A DNA stretch of 64,000 nt from Amycolatopsis sp. GM8. GTDB taxonomy: Bacteria > Actinomycetota > Actinomycetes > Mycobacteriales > Pseudonocardiaceae. The notes under the pieces were generated by a model that did no database searches, had not been told where the DNA came from, and saw only the letters and a list, made by a program, of their open reading frames with translations. The stretch spans positions 186,001-250,000 of the forward strand of contig NZ_JAJKFK010000007.1 in NCBI RefSeq assembly GCF_021653975.1. The letters are read 5' to 3'. A program made the position numbers and the translations under genes. Every line of letters starts with the position of its first letter. Positions within the stretch are counted from its first letter, which is position 1. Of this stretch, positions 32,818 through 40,810 are shown in pieces.

Positions 32818-33570
32818 ATGACCGCCGTGTTCGTCAACGGCAACCCCGAGGCAGCCGCGATCTGGGACCTGTTGTGCGCCGAATTGGGCCGGGACGATGT
32901 CGTGCGCCTGTCCCCTCCCGGGTTCGGTTCACCGATCCCCGACGGCTTCGGCTGCACCGTCCACGACTACCGCGACTGGCTCGTCGCCGAACTCGAGGCG
33001 CTGGGTGAGCCCGTCGACCTGGTCGGGCACGACGTCGGCGGGAGCACCGTCGTCGCCGTCGCGATGACACGGCCCGACCTGCTGGCGAGCTGGGTCAGTG
33101 ACTCACTGGGCGTGTTCGACCCGGACTACACCTGGCACGACCTCGCCCGGGGGTGGCAGACGCCCGGGGCCGGCGAGAAATCGGTCGCCGACCTGATGGG
33201 CGGCACGCGTGAGGACCGCACCGAGCGCATGGTCACCAGGGGTATCGACAGGGCCATCGCCGAGCAGCTGGCCGATGCCCAGGGCCCCGAGATGGGCCGG
33301 GCGATCCTCGCCTTCTACCGCTCGGCGGCCCAACCGGTGATGGCCGAACTGGGACGCGACCTCGCCGCCGCGGCGGCACGACCCGGTCTGGCCGTCCTCG
33401 GCACCGAAGACCACTTCGTCGGCTCGGTCGAAATGCGCCGCCGATCGGCAGCCCGCGCCGGCGCCGAAGTCGCCGTCCTCGAAGGCGCTGGGCACTGGTG
33501 GATGACCCAGGACCCCGCCGGCGCCGCACGCGCGCTCACCTCGTTCTGGCAAGCCCACATCCGGGGGTGA
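32818..33570 (+). CDS. Alpha/beta hydrolase with Asp nucleophile (dehalogenase/epoxide-hydrolase-like)
   Basis: The 250-residue protein has the nucleophile elbow LVGHDVGGS with Asp in place of Ser, as in haloalkane dehalogenases and soluble epoxide hydrolases. The His is in GAGHWWMTQDP and an acidic residue in LGTEDHFV. The usual HGNP oxyanion segment is VNGNPEAAA. An Asp nucleophile implies an alkyl-enzyme mechanism on halides or epoxides. It is divergent from a TetR gene. Confidence 0.8.
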   Translation: MTAVFVNGNPEAAAIWDLLCAELGRDDVVRLSPPGFGSPIPDGFGCTVHDYRDWLVAELEALGEPVDLVGHDVGGSTVVAVAMTRPDLLASWVSDSLGVFDPDYTWHDLARGWQTPGAGEKSVADLMGGTREDRTERMVTRGIDRAIAEQLADAQGPEMGRAILAFYRSAAQPVMAELGRDLAAAAARPGLAVLGTEDHFVGSVEMRRRSAARAGAEVAVLEGAGHWWMTQDPAGAARALTSFWQAHIRG

Positions 33571-33588
33571 AGACCCGGCGAACCACCT

Positions 33589-35817
33589 TCACGAGTCCTG
33601 GACGATCCGGACGGCGAGGTCGAGGACCGCGGCCGCGGCTGTTCGGGGGTCGCCGTTCGGGCGGTCGGGGTAGGTGGTGTCCGCCCCGTTCCAGCGGTCG
33701 GCCTCGGCGTACCAGTCGATCGGCCGGGTCGGCCCGCCGGTGAGGGTCGCGCGGACTTCACTCAGCCAGAGCGCCCATCGGGAGCGGTAGTAGTCGCCCA
33801 CGAGACCGGCCCACGAACGGGTCGCGTATTCGGCCAGCACGGTCGAGTCCGCATAGCCCCACGAGGTCAGGATCCGTTTGGCCTCCGTGGCGAGATAGGC
33901 CCGTTCGTCCTCCCCCGTCCCCCACGCACGCGCGTCGGCGACCCATTTGCCCAGCAGGAAATGCTCGTTCGTGCCGAGCACGGCGTCCTGCGCGTCGATC
34001 AGGTCGAGCAACCGCTGGGCGGCGGCGTCGTAAGCCCCGAGATCACGCGCTCGCGCGGCGGCCGCGACCTTGTGCACGGCGGTCCGCGCCACGTCGTCCG
34101 CGACCTGGCGGGCGAGATCGACGAGGTCGTAGGACATCCCCGGCGAGTCCAGCCGCCCGGCGGCATCGAGCAACGCCCGCAGCGCCGGGATCAGGGCACC
34201 CTCCGGGTACGCGACGGCTCGCGGGCCCACCAAGCTGGCCTGGTTCGCGTCCAGACTCGGCACCGCCGCGATCACCGAATCGGTGCTGGCGTAGGGCGAA
34301 GAGGCTTCGGACATGGCGTCCTCCACCTGGTCGAGCATCGCCGCGAACTCGGGCACGCCACGCACATCCGCGGCGTCGACCGGCATTCCGGCCAAGGCCT
34401 GCGCGGTCTCGGCGGGCAGACCACCCCGCTCTCCATGCCGCCACGGCCCGTAGGCGGTGCGCAGGAGGATCCGCCACGCCTCGTCCGCTTGTAAGTCGGC
34501 CGCGCCGTATCGCGAGGCCGTCCAGTCTCGCACCCACTGGCCGAGGTCGAGGGGGCCGTCCGCCCAAGTGAGGTCGTGGAAAAGGTCCCACAGGACGGGG
34601 TTGTTCCCGACGCCCTCGGCCATGTCGCCGAGCCCCGCGAGCCCGGGCAGCCGGGCGTCGCCACGCCACCGGCGCGGGAGGGCGGCCACATCCGCGAGAT
34701 CGCCGTAAAGGGCCGTCCGGCCGCCGTAATTGGGCAGGATGCCCAGCACCCACTCGGCCCCGCCGAACCCGTCCTCAGCGTGGTCCTCACCGGTGAGGTC
34801 GATGACGACGACGCAATCGGTGTCGATGGCTTCGAGCAGTTCACGACGAGGGTTCCCGGCCCATGCCTGCATGACCCAGATGGCGTCGGGGTCGGCGGCC
34901 GCCATCGCCTTCTGGACGCCGCGGGCCGCCGAGCCGAGATCAGCGCCTCCGGTGTGGCCGCCCTCGTGGATCAGGTCCACCGCCCACATTCCCGTCGTGC
35001 CGAACGCGGCCCGCTGCTCGGCGTAGAACATCTCCGCCACCGCGGCATAGGCGTCGGTGGTCGAGTCGAGCCAGTCGGGCCGGATCGGGCCGACGACGTC
35101 CTTGAACCAGCGGCCTTGCGGGACGGTGCGGGCGTCGGCGCGGTGCTCGCTGAAACCGGGCGGAACCGTACCGCTGAACCCCGGCAGGATCGCGGCGATG
35201 CCGAGTTCCCGCATCCGCTCGATCACCTTGCGGGCCAAGGCCGCCCGGTCGTCGACGAGAGTCCTGCTGGTGCCCTGGCCGAAGTTCTGGATGTTGTTCA
35301 GCCAGAGCCACGGCTGGTGTGACGGTGGCCCCAGCCACCGCAGGAGCTCCTGCTCCTCGTAGCCGCACCGCCGGAACGTGTTGAGGTAGACCAATTCCTG
35401 GCCGAGCGTGAGGTGCGCCGCGGTCACCCCGCTCGCCGCGAGGAGATCGATTTCGTGTTCCCATCGCGCCCAGTCGTAGAACGGGGTCGTGTACCCGCCG
35501 ACGGTCAGGTTGTAGGCAACCCTCCGGCCGATCGTCGCGTCGCCGGCGACCTCCACATCCTCCGGCAGCGCACGGTCGACCGGCCGGGTGCCCAGCCGCG
35601 AGACGTGGGCGACACCCGTCCGGCGTGCGAACGCGGCGTACCCGGCAACGGCCGCACCGGCGCCGGAGGCGGCGACGGTCAGCACGCCACCGGCCGACCG
35701 GGCACGAAACCCGTCGCCGATCTCCGCGCCGAGGCGCACCCGGACGGCGTGCTCGGGCAACCCACTGAGCCGGCGAATCGCCGCCTCGGCTGCCGCGCGG
35801 TGCTCGTTCTCGGTCAT
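33589..35817 (-). CDS. Alpha-N-acetylglucosaminidase-like glycosidase (GH89/NAGLU)
   Basis: The 742-residue protein follows the NAGLU plan. A short N-terminal alpha/beta domain (residues 1-90) is followed by the barrel start RRVAYNLTVGGYTTPFYDWA, then RWEHEIDLLAASGV, WLWLNNIQNF, and IAAILPGFSGTVPPGF (GH89 FSGHVP). It has MWAVDLIHEGG with a Glu in the acid/base region and ILPNYGGRTALYGDL in place of the LGNFGGN loop. A C-terminal helical domain starts near 440. GH89 enzymes release terminal alpha-linked GlcNAc. No signal peptide is present, so it acts on imported glycans. GGAG precedes the ATG at 35817. It overlaps the MFS gene by ATGA. Confidence 0.8.
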   Translation of the reverse strand: MTENEHRAAAEAAIRRLSGLPEHAVRVRLGAEIGDGFRARSAGGVLTVAASGAGAAVAGYAAFARRTGVAHVSRLGTRPVDRALPEDVEVAGDATIGRRVAYNLTVGGYTTPFYDWARWEHEIDLLAASGVTAAHLTLGQELVYLNTFRRCGYEEQELLRWLGPPSHQPWLWLNNIQNFGQGTSRTLVDDRAALARKVIERMRELGIAAILPGFSGTVPPGFSEHRADARTVPQGRWFKDVVGPIRPDWLDSTTDAYAAVAEMFYAEQRAAFGTTGMWAVDLIHEGGHTGGADLGSAARGVQKAMAAADPDAIWVMQAWAGNPRRELLEAIDTDCVVVIDLTGEDHAEDGFGGAEWVLGILPNYGGRTALYGDLADVAALPRRWRGDARLPGLAGLGDMAEGVGNNPVLWDLFHDLTWADGPLDLGQWVRDWTASRYGAADLQADEAWRILLRTAYGPWRHGERGGLPAETAQALAGMPVDAADVRGVPEFAAMLDQVEDAMSEASSPYASTDSVIAAVPSLDANQASLVGPRAVAYPEGALIPALRALLDAAGRLDSPGMSYDLVDLARQVADDVARTAVHKVAAAARARDLGAYDAAAQRLLDLIDAQDAVLGTNEHFLLGKWVADARAWGTGEDERAYLATEAKRILTSWGYADSTVLAEYATRSWAGLVGDYYRSRWALWLSEVRATLTGGPTRPIDWYAEADRWNGADTTYPDRPNGDPRTAAAAVLDLAVRIVQDS

Positions 35818-37118
35818 GCGTTCTCCCAACGAGGGTCTTGCTCGGACACGGCCGCCGGACGGACTCGCAGGACCGCGAACGAACCGATCAGTGCGATGGC
35901 GCCGCCGAACAGGAACAACGCCGGATAGCCGCCGAGGGTCGTCACCGCGAGCGACGCGAGGAACGGGGCGATCACCTGGGGTGCGTTCAGGGCGATGTGG
36001 AACACGCCGAGGTCACGGCCCGCGTCGCCGGCCTTCGGCAGCACCAGGGTCGCCAGCGCCAGGTCGACCCCGAGGTAGAGACCCAATGCGAAACCGCTCA
36101 GCCCGGTGCAGACCAGGAACGCCGACCACGTCTGCCACACCAGCGGGATGAACAGCGCGGCGGAAAGCAGCAGCGACGACACGAGCACGAAGCCACGGTG
36201 GCGCCCGAAGCGGTCCACGAGGGGGCCGGCGACGATGGTGCCCACCGTGACGAAGACCAGGCTGATCGTCAGTGACGTGGCGACGCCGTCGGCCGCCGTC
36301 ACGCCGGCAGGCGGGTCGATGAAGTCCTGCAGGATGTAGAGGGTGAACCCGTTGATCATGTTGTAGCCGAGATAGAGCACGGCCCGCGACACGAAAACCC
36401 AGCGGTAGTCGCGAAAGCGGAGGCTGGCGAACATCTGCCGCAGTTCCGCACCCATATTCCGTTGCGGGCGCTCGTCCGGCGCACCGTGCCGCGCCTCCCG
36501 GGCCAGCCACGCCGAGACCACCGCGGCGAGCGCGAAGGCCGCGGCCAGCACCACGTAGCCGACCAGGGCGGAGTTGACGAAGAGCGCACCGAGCTGCACC
36601 CCGATCACACTCCCGACGGGCAGCCCCAGCCCTTGCACGGTGCTGGCGAGACCGTGGCGCCGCGGCGGGATCCGGTCCGGGATGGTCGCCAGCACGACAT
36701 TGAGCCCGATGTTCACGGTGCCCTGGACCAGGAACCAGCCGACAAGCAGCCAGGCGATCGATCCGGCGACGCCGAGCACGAGGAGGGAGGCGGCCGTCGC
36801 GAGGCCGCCGAACAGGATCCACGGGGTTCGCCGTCCCCACCGGCTCCGCGTGCGATCGGAGAGCAGCCCGACGATGGGCGGCACGGCCAGTGAGGCGATC
36901 GCGCTGACCCCGGTGACGAGCGCCAGCGCTGATGGAGCCCCGTCCCCGGCAATGAGCCTGACCTGGGTCGGCAACAGGACGGAGAGCACCCCGCCGACAG
37001 CCGCGTAGCCGGCCACATTGATCAAGAACATCGACGCCAGCACGGGCCAGATTCGCGCACCGGATCCGTTGCGCGTAGAGCGTTTCGGCTCGCCCTGCCG
37101 CATCCGTCGTAGGGACAT
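35814..37118 (-). CDS. MFS transporter (sugar-type), coupled to GH89-like gene
   Basis: The 434-residue membrane protein has 12 probable helices. The MFS motif A loop reads GLLSDRTRSRWGRRTPWI and its repeat DRFGRHRG. It is related to the MFS of the GH38 module (shared SDRT-SR-G-R-PWI, ATIPDRIPPRRHG-type and RDLG segments), which points to a common glycoside-import family. The start is ATG 37118 with GAGGT 7 nt upstream. Its 5' end lies in a 38-bp repeat shared with the end of tetR2. It forms an operon with the glycosidase downstream and is divergent from the ROK gene. Confidence 0.85.
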   Translation of the reverse strand: MSLRRMRQGEPKRSTRNGSGARIWPVLASMFLINVAGYAAVGGVLSVLLPTQVRLIAGDGAPSALALVTGVSAIASLAVPPIVGLLSDRTRSRWGRRTPWILFGGLATAASLLVLGVAGSIAWLLVGWFLVQGTVNIGLNVVLATIPDRIPPRRHGLASTVQGLGLPVGSVIGVQLGALFVNSALVGYVVLAAAFALAAVVSAWLAREARHGAPDERPQRNMGAELRQMFASLRFRDYRWVFVSRAVLYLGYNMINGFTLYILQDFIDPPAGVTAADGVATSLTISLVFVTVGTIVAGPLVDRFGRHRGFVLVSSLLLSAALFIPLVWQTWSAFLVCTGLSGFALGLYLGVDLALATLVLPKAGDAGRDLGVFHIALNAPQVIAPFLASLAVTTLGGYPALFLFGGAIALIGSFAVLRVRPAAVSEQDPRWENA

Positions 37119-37135
37119 GTGGGTTACCTCGGAGG
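37098..37135. repeat. 38-bp direct repeat, copy B (MFS start region)
   Basis: This copy spans the first seven codons of the MFS gene, its start, ribosome site and the sequence CCT-CCG-AGG-TAA on the minus strand. It matches copy A (38550-38587) at 34 of 38 positions. On the minus strand copy B still encodes Pro-Pro-Arg-stop, the same end as TetR2, though no TetR precedes it here. Confidence 0.75.
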
Positions 37136-37171
37136 TGTCGGGCGGGGCGGCCGCGGGTGTTCAAGATCTAT

Positions 37172-37233
37172 TTGACAATCGAACTTTAACATTCGATCAT
37201 AGGTTGTCAATAGTCGATTTTCGAATACAAGGA
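37172..37233. promoter_or_regulatory. Divergent overlapping promoters and operator region (ROK / MFS-GH89)
   Basis: An AT-rich segment has TTGACA at 37172 reading right and the same hexamer reading left at 37210-37205. TTGACAA and TTGTCAA thus form a 39-bp inverted arrangement with inner ATCGAA/TTCGAT arms. Spacings of about 17 bp to GATCAT (right) and TAAAGT (left) suit two face-to-face promoters. Further CGATTTTCG sequence at about 37214-37222 may be another operator arm for ROK. Confidence 0.55.
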
Positions 37234-37254
37234 CTGTACAGAAGGAGACCGCGG

Positions 37255-37359
37255 GTGGAGATTGCCGAGCTCGGACCGGTCGCCGGTCGTCTCGGAGCGC
37301 TACTGCCGGCCGGAGCGACCGGTCTGTCCGATGCCGGGATGGATACGCTCGGGTCATGA
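37255..37359 (+). CDS. 34-residue leader ORF coupled to ROK gene
   Basis: A GTG at 37255 follows AAGGAG by 8 nt, the best ribosome site in this region. The frame encodes VEIAELGPVAGRLGALLPAG and 14 further residues. It stops at 37357-37359, overlapping the ATG of the ROK gene as ATGA. The ROK start itself has no ribosome site, so ROK translation probably depends on this leader. I know no family for the peptide. An alternative is that it marks an N-terminal frameshift, but the ROK protein begins normally without it. Confidence 0.5.
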   Translation: MEIAELGPVAGRLGALLPAGATGLSDAGMDTLGS

Positions 37360-38564
37360 GCGCGATCGCACCGGTGGCGCGGGGTGCCGGGAACACCTCG
37401 GCGGGAGTGATCTTCGACGTCGTCCGGCGTGGCATCGCGTGCAGCCGAGGGGAGATCGCCCGCTGGTCGGGGCTGGCACCGTCGACCGTCTCGCTGAGAG
37501 TCGAAGGGCTGATCCGGGCCGGACTGCTGGAGGAGACGGGCGCACCGGGACGTCGTACCGGCCGTACGCCACGCACATTGAGCGTGCGAGCCGACGGTGG
37601 GCTCGTCGCGTCCGCCGTGATCAACGCTTCCCGGGTCGACATCGCCCTCGCGGACTTCCGAGGCCAAGTCCGCTTACAGAGTTCACTGGAGATCGAGACC
37701 CGCGACGGGCCCCACGTCGTTCTCGCTGCCATCTGGACTCGCATCGAAGACCTCGTCCGAGAGGCGGGGTCGTCGTGGCGAACGGTGGCCGGTCTCGCGC
37801 TCGGGCTGCCCGCGCCGGTGGATCCGAACCGCGGCACCGTCGCGGCCTCGGCGCAGCTGCCCGGGTGGGAGCGGGTCGACCTCGCCGCCGAACTGCGCCG
37901 GCACAGCGGCATTCCGATCCTGCTCGAAAATGACGCGAACCTGTTGGCCGTGGCGGAGTACGAGCGCGCGCCGAGCTCGGTCCGCAACCTGCTCGCCGTC
38001 AAGGTCGGTGACCGCATCGGCGCCGGGATCATCGCTGCCGGGGCGTTGTTCACGGGTACCCGCGGCGCCGCCGGGGAGATCGGCCACTCACCGACATCGG
38101 CGCCCTCGGTGGTGGACTGCACCTGCGCGCACAAGGGATGTCTCGAGTCCGTGGCCAGTGGCCACGCGCTGGTGAGCCGCCTGCAGCGGGAGGGTTACGA
38201 CGTGGCGGGGACCGCGGACCTCGCTCCGCTGTCGGGTACCGGTGATCCGCGTGTGGTCGGGGCGCTCCGCGAGGCGGGTGGCCTCGTGGGCGAGCGGCTC
38301 GCGGAGTTCGTGAACTTCCTGAACCCGGACAGCGTCGTGCTCGGTGGCGGGCTCGCGGTCATCCCGGTCTACGCGGGCGCGATCCGCGCGGAAGTCTTCC
38401 GCTCCTGCTTGCCCGTCGTGGCCGACGCACTCGACCTGCGGGTCGGCGAGGCCGGCGAGCACGCCGAGACCACCGGCGGCGCGAAGTTGATCCTCGACCG
38501 CATCCTCGACGTCGACGCGATCAACGAGCTGGTGGCGAAGTCGGACGAGCCGCATCCATCGTAG
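37356..38564 (+). CDS. ROK-family transcriptional regulator
   Basis: The 402-residue protein has an N-terminal winged helix-turn-helix (SRGEIARWSGLAPSTVSLRV, about residues 30-50) and a ROK sugar-kinase-like domain: LGLPAPVDP, LENDANLLAVAEY, the ROK signature region GAGIIAAGALFTGTRGAAGEIGH (the first 20 residues are diagnostic), and the zinc-type CTCAHKGCLE. NagC/XylR-type proteins repress sugar genes and respond to sugars such as GlcNAc-6-P. That fits the divergent MFS/GH89 operon, whose product would release GlcNAc. Its TAG stop lies inside repeat copy A. Confidence 0.9.
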   Translation: MSAIAPVARGAGNTSAGVIFDVVRRGIACSRGEIARWSGLAPSTVSLRVEGLIRAGLLEETGAPGRRTGRTPRTLSVRADGGLVASAVINASRVDIALADFRGQVRLQSSLEIETRDGPHVVLAAIWTRIEDLVREAGSSWRTVAGLALGLPAPVDPNRGTVAASAQLPGWERVDLAAELRRHSGIPILLENDANLLAVAEYERAPSSVRNLLAVKVGDRIGAGIIAAGALFTGTRGAAGEIGHSPTSAPSVVDCTCAHKGCLESVASGHALVSRLQREGYDVAGTADLAPLSGTGDPRVVGALREAGGLVGERLAEFVNFLNPDSVVLGGGLAVIPVYAGAIRAEVFRSCLPVVADALDLRVGEAGEHAETTGGAKLILDRILDVDAINELVAKSDEPHPS

Positions 38565-38587
38565 GGACATCGGGGCTACCTCGGAGG
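38550..38587. repeat. 38-bp direct repeat, copy A (TetR2 end / ROK end)
   Basis: The second copy of the MFS start region lies between the tail-to-tail ROK and TetR2 genes. On the minus strand it reads CCT-CCG-AGG-TAG (the last codons of TetR2) and then an ATG with seven codons nearly matching the MFS start (MSLR-x-MR). It is a stump of an MFS gene directly downstream of tetR2. Confidence 0.75.
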
Positions 38588-39217
38588 CTCAGGGGTCACG
38601 AGTGCGTCCAGGACCAATGCGAACGCACCCGCGAAGTGGTCCTCGGCATCCAGTTCGTCGAATCGCCGGAGCACCGCCGACAGCAGCGGGTGGTCGGGCC
38701 CGGCGTCGGCCTCGTTCGCCGACGGCACCCGGACGCCCGCGGTGATCGCGCTGCCGATGGTCAGGTCGAGCAGGGCCAGGTGGACGTCCGCGATCCGCGC
38801 CTTGGCGACGCCGAGGTCGGCGAGCATGCGGTAGACGCGCTCGGCGAGGTCCAGGTCCGTCCCCACGATCGCCGGCCGCACGAGGCGGGCCAGATCGGTG
38901 TACTCGACCATCAGCCGGAACACGGCGGTGTAGAACGCGGTCAGTTCCTGCTTCGGATCGCCGGCCTCGGGCGGGAACAGCTCCCCCAGCCCGGCCACGA
39001 CGTGGTCGAAAACGGCCGCGAGCAACTCGTCCTTGTCGGCGACGTAGGTGTAGAGCGCCATCGGGTTGACGCCCAGCCGGCGTGACACGCCGCGGAAGGA
39101 CACCGCGTCGATGCCGTTCTCCTGGAACTCGTCGAGGGCGGCGCCCACCACCTGCTCACGACTGAGGCCGCGCGCAGGTCCGCGACGTCGCGGTGCCCGG
39201 TCCTGTTCGGAATTCAC
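38576..39217 (-). CDS. TetR-family repressor (TetR2), paralogue of TetR1
   Basis: The 213-residue regulator has the helix-turn-helix GVSRRLGVNPMALYTYVADK, identical in its recognition helix to TetR1 (4124-4765). The rest is also closely similar, including RLMVEY-DL-RLVRP and ARIADVHLALL-LTIGSA. The start is taken as GTG 39217 with GGAG 6 nt upstream, giving exactly the TetR1 length; ATG 39229 is possible. Its promoter carries the same operator-like element as tetR1. The stop lies in repeat A, with an MFS start stump right after, implying that it once headed an MFS/GH89 operon. Confidence 0.85.
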   Translation of the reverse strand: MNSEQDRAPRRRGPARGLSREQVVGAALDEFQENGIDAVSFRGVSRRLGVNPMALYTYVADKDELLAAVFDHVVAGLGELFPPEAGDPKQELTAFYTAVFRLMVEYTDLARLVRPAIVGTDLDLAERVYRMLADLGVAKARIADVHLALLDLTIGSAITAGVRVPSANEADAGPDHPLLSAVLRRFDELDAEDHFAGAFALVLDALVTPEPPR

Positions 39218-39252
39218 GGTTGACTCCATCGCCAGCAGCGGAATCCAAATAG

Positions 39253-39279
39253 GCTACGCGTAGCGTATTTTCCGGTCAA
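39253..39279. promoter_or_regulatory. Shared operator-like element, copy 2 (tetR2)
   Basis: The perfect palindrome GCTACGCGTAGC (39253-39264) is followed by GTATTTTCCGGTCAA. It matches the tetR1 element in core and tail. On the minus strand TTGACC and TAGCCT, 17 bp apart, form a good promoter, so the palindrome covers the -10 box. The element starts 36 bp before the tetR2 start. Confidence 0.65.
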
Positions 39280-39312
39280 GGCTGCCGCGGCGGCCGGAGA
39301 CCGTCCTCACTT

Positions 39313-39915
<603 letters not shown>

Positions 39916-39931
39916 CGCATCGTACCCCTTG

Positions 39932-39947
39932 TGCACCGATCGGTGCA
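39932..39947. promoter_or_regulatory. Operator palindrome TGCACCGATCGGTGCA
   Basis: A perfect 16-bp palindrome lies 17 bp before the TetR start. It shares the core GCACCGATCGGTGC with the second copy at 39965-39986. The centres are about 36 bp apart. Confidence 0.7.
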
Positions 39948-39964
39948 TAAGTGCTAGCGTCGCA

Positions 39965-39986
39965 TTCGGCACCGATCGGTGCCGAA
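39965..39986. promoter_or_regulatory. 22-bp perfect operator palindrome before SDR
   Basis: TTCGGCACCGA-TCGGTGCCGAA is perfectly symmetrical and lies 18 bp before the SDR start. With the copy at 39932-39947 it gives each divergent gene its own operator for the adjacent TetR. Confidence 0.72.
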
Positions 39987-40003
39987 AAATAGGGAGGTCA
40001 GAG

Positions 40004-40753
40004 ATGCGCAGGCTGGAAGGCAAGACCGCGGTCGTCACCGGCGGGGGCACCCGGGGGATCGGCAGGGCCAGCGCCGCCCGGCTGGCGGCCGAGGGTGCGC
40101 ACGTGTTCATCACCGGCCGGCGCAAGGCCGAGCTGGACGAGGCGGTGGAGGTCATCGGCCAGAACGTGACGGCGGTGCCGGGCGACATCACGGACCCGGA
40201 CGACCTGGACCGCCTCTACGAGCAGGTCGCGGCTCGCGGCCAGGGACTGGACGTGCTGTTCGCCAACGCGGGCACGGCGTCGTTCGGGACCATCGAGACG
40301 ATCACGGCGAAGGATCTGGACTACCTCTTCGGCGTCAACGTCAAGGGCACGGTTTTCACCGTGCAGAAAGCACTTCCGGTGCTGAACGAGGGCGCCTCGG
40401 TGATCATCAACGCCTCCACCGCCGCCGAGAACGGCACCGCGGGGTTCGGCGCCTTCGCCGCGTCCAAAGCGGCCCTGCGGGCGTTCACACGTGCGTGGGC
40501 GAACGAGCTCACGGGTCGTGGCATCCGGGTGAACGCCATCTCGCCAGGGCCGATCGACACCTCGGGGGTCACCGAACTGATGGGCGAGGAGAACGCGGCG
40601 GCTTTCAAGGCGAGTGAGGGTGCCCGGATCGCGATCGGGCGGATCGGGCGGGTGGACGAGGTCGCGGCCGCGGTGGCCTTCCTGGCCTCCGCGGACAGCA
40701 GCTTCATGCTCGGCGCCAACCTCTACGTCGACGGCGGCGAGAACCAGATCTGA
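40004..40753 (+). CDS. SDR-family oxidoreductase
   Basis: The 249-residue classical SDR has TGGGTRGIGRA (cofactor), LFANAGTA (NAG), NASTAAENG (Ser region), and the catalytic Tyr replaced: the family YxxxK appears as FAASK (GFGAFAASKAAL), so Tyr is Phe at the catalytic position. The C-terminal GANLYVDGG is standard. AGGGAGG precedes the ATG. The Phe substitution is also seen in some SDRs of this subgroup and may lower or change activity. It is controlled by the divergent TetR. Confidence 0.82.
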   Translation: MRRLEGKTAVVTGGGTRGIGRASAARLAAEGAHVFITGRRKAELDEAVEVIGQNVTAVPGDITDPDDLDRLYEQVAARGQGLDVLFANAGTASFGTIETITAKDLDYLFGVNVKGTVFTVQKALPVLNEGASVIINASTAAENGTAGFGAFAASKAALRAFTRAWANELTGRGIRVNAISPGPIDTSGVTELMGEENAAAFKASEGARIAIGRIGRVDEVAAAVAFLASADSSFMLGANLYVDGGENQI

Positions 40754-40761
40754 CTTGGAAG

Positions 40762-40807
40762 CGAGGTGGTTCGCTCGCGCTTCCGACGGCGTGAGCGAAC
40801 CACCTCG
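40762..40807. terminator. Bidirectional stem-loop between SDR and GH38
   Basis: A 15-bp perfect stem, CGAGGTGGTTCGCTC against GAGCGAACCACCTCG, with a 16-nt loop, lies between two converging genes (stops at 40753 and 40811). There is no T-run, as is usual in high-GC actinobacteria. Confidence 0.7.
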
Positions 40808-40810
40808 GCG

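Noticed and set aside
33589..35817. Annotating the GH89-like protein as secreted or lysosomal-type
   Set aside because: Its N-terminus (MTENEHRAAAEAAIRRL) is soluble and has no signal peptide.
37098..37135. Repeats A and B as a pair of ordinary operators
   Set aside because: The element has no good dyad symmetry, and its content is explained by coding and ribosome-site sequence of tetR2 and the MFS gene. An insertion-linked duplication fits better, though dual use is not excluded.
38088..38570. A minus-strand 160-codon frame starting at the MFS-like stump in repeat A
   Set aside because: After the first seven or so codons its translation is antisense to the ROK gene and unrelated to MFS proteins, so it is a stump and not a gene.
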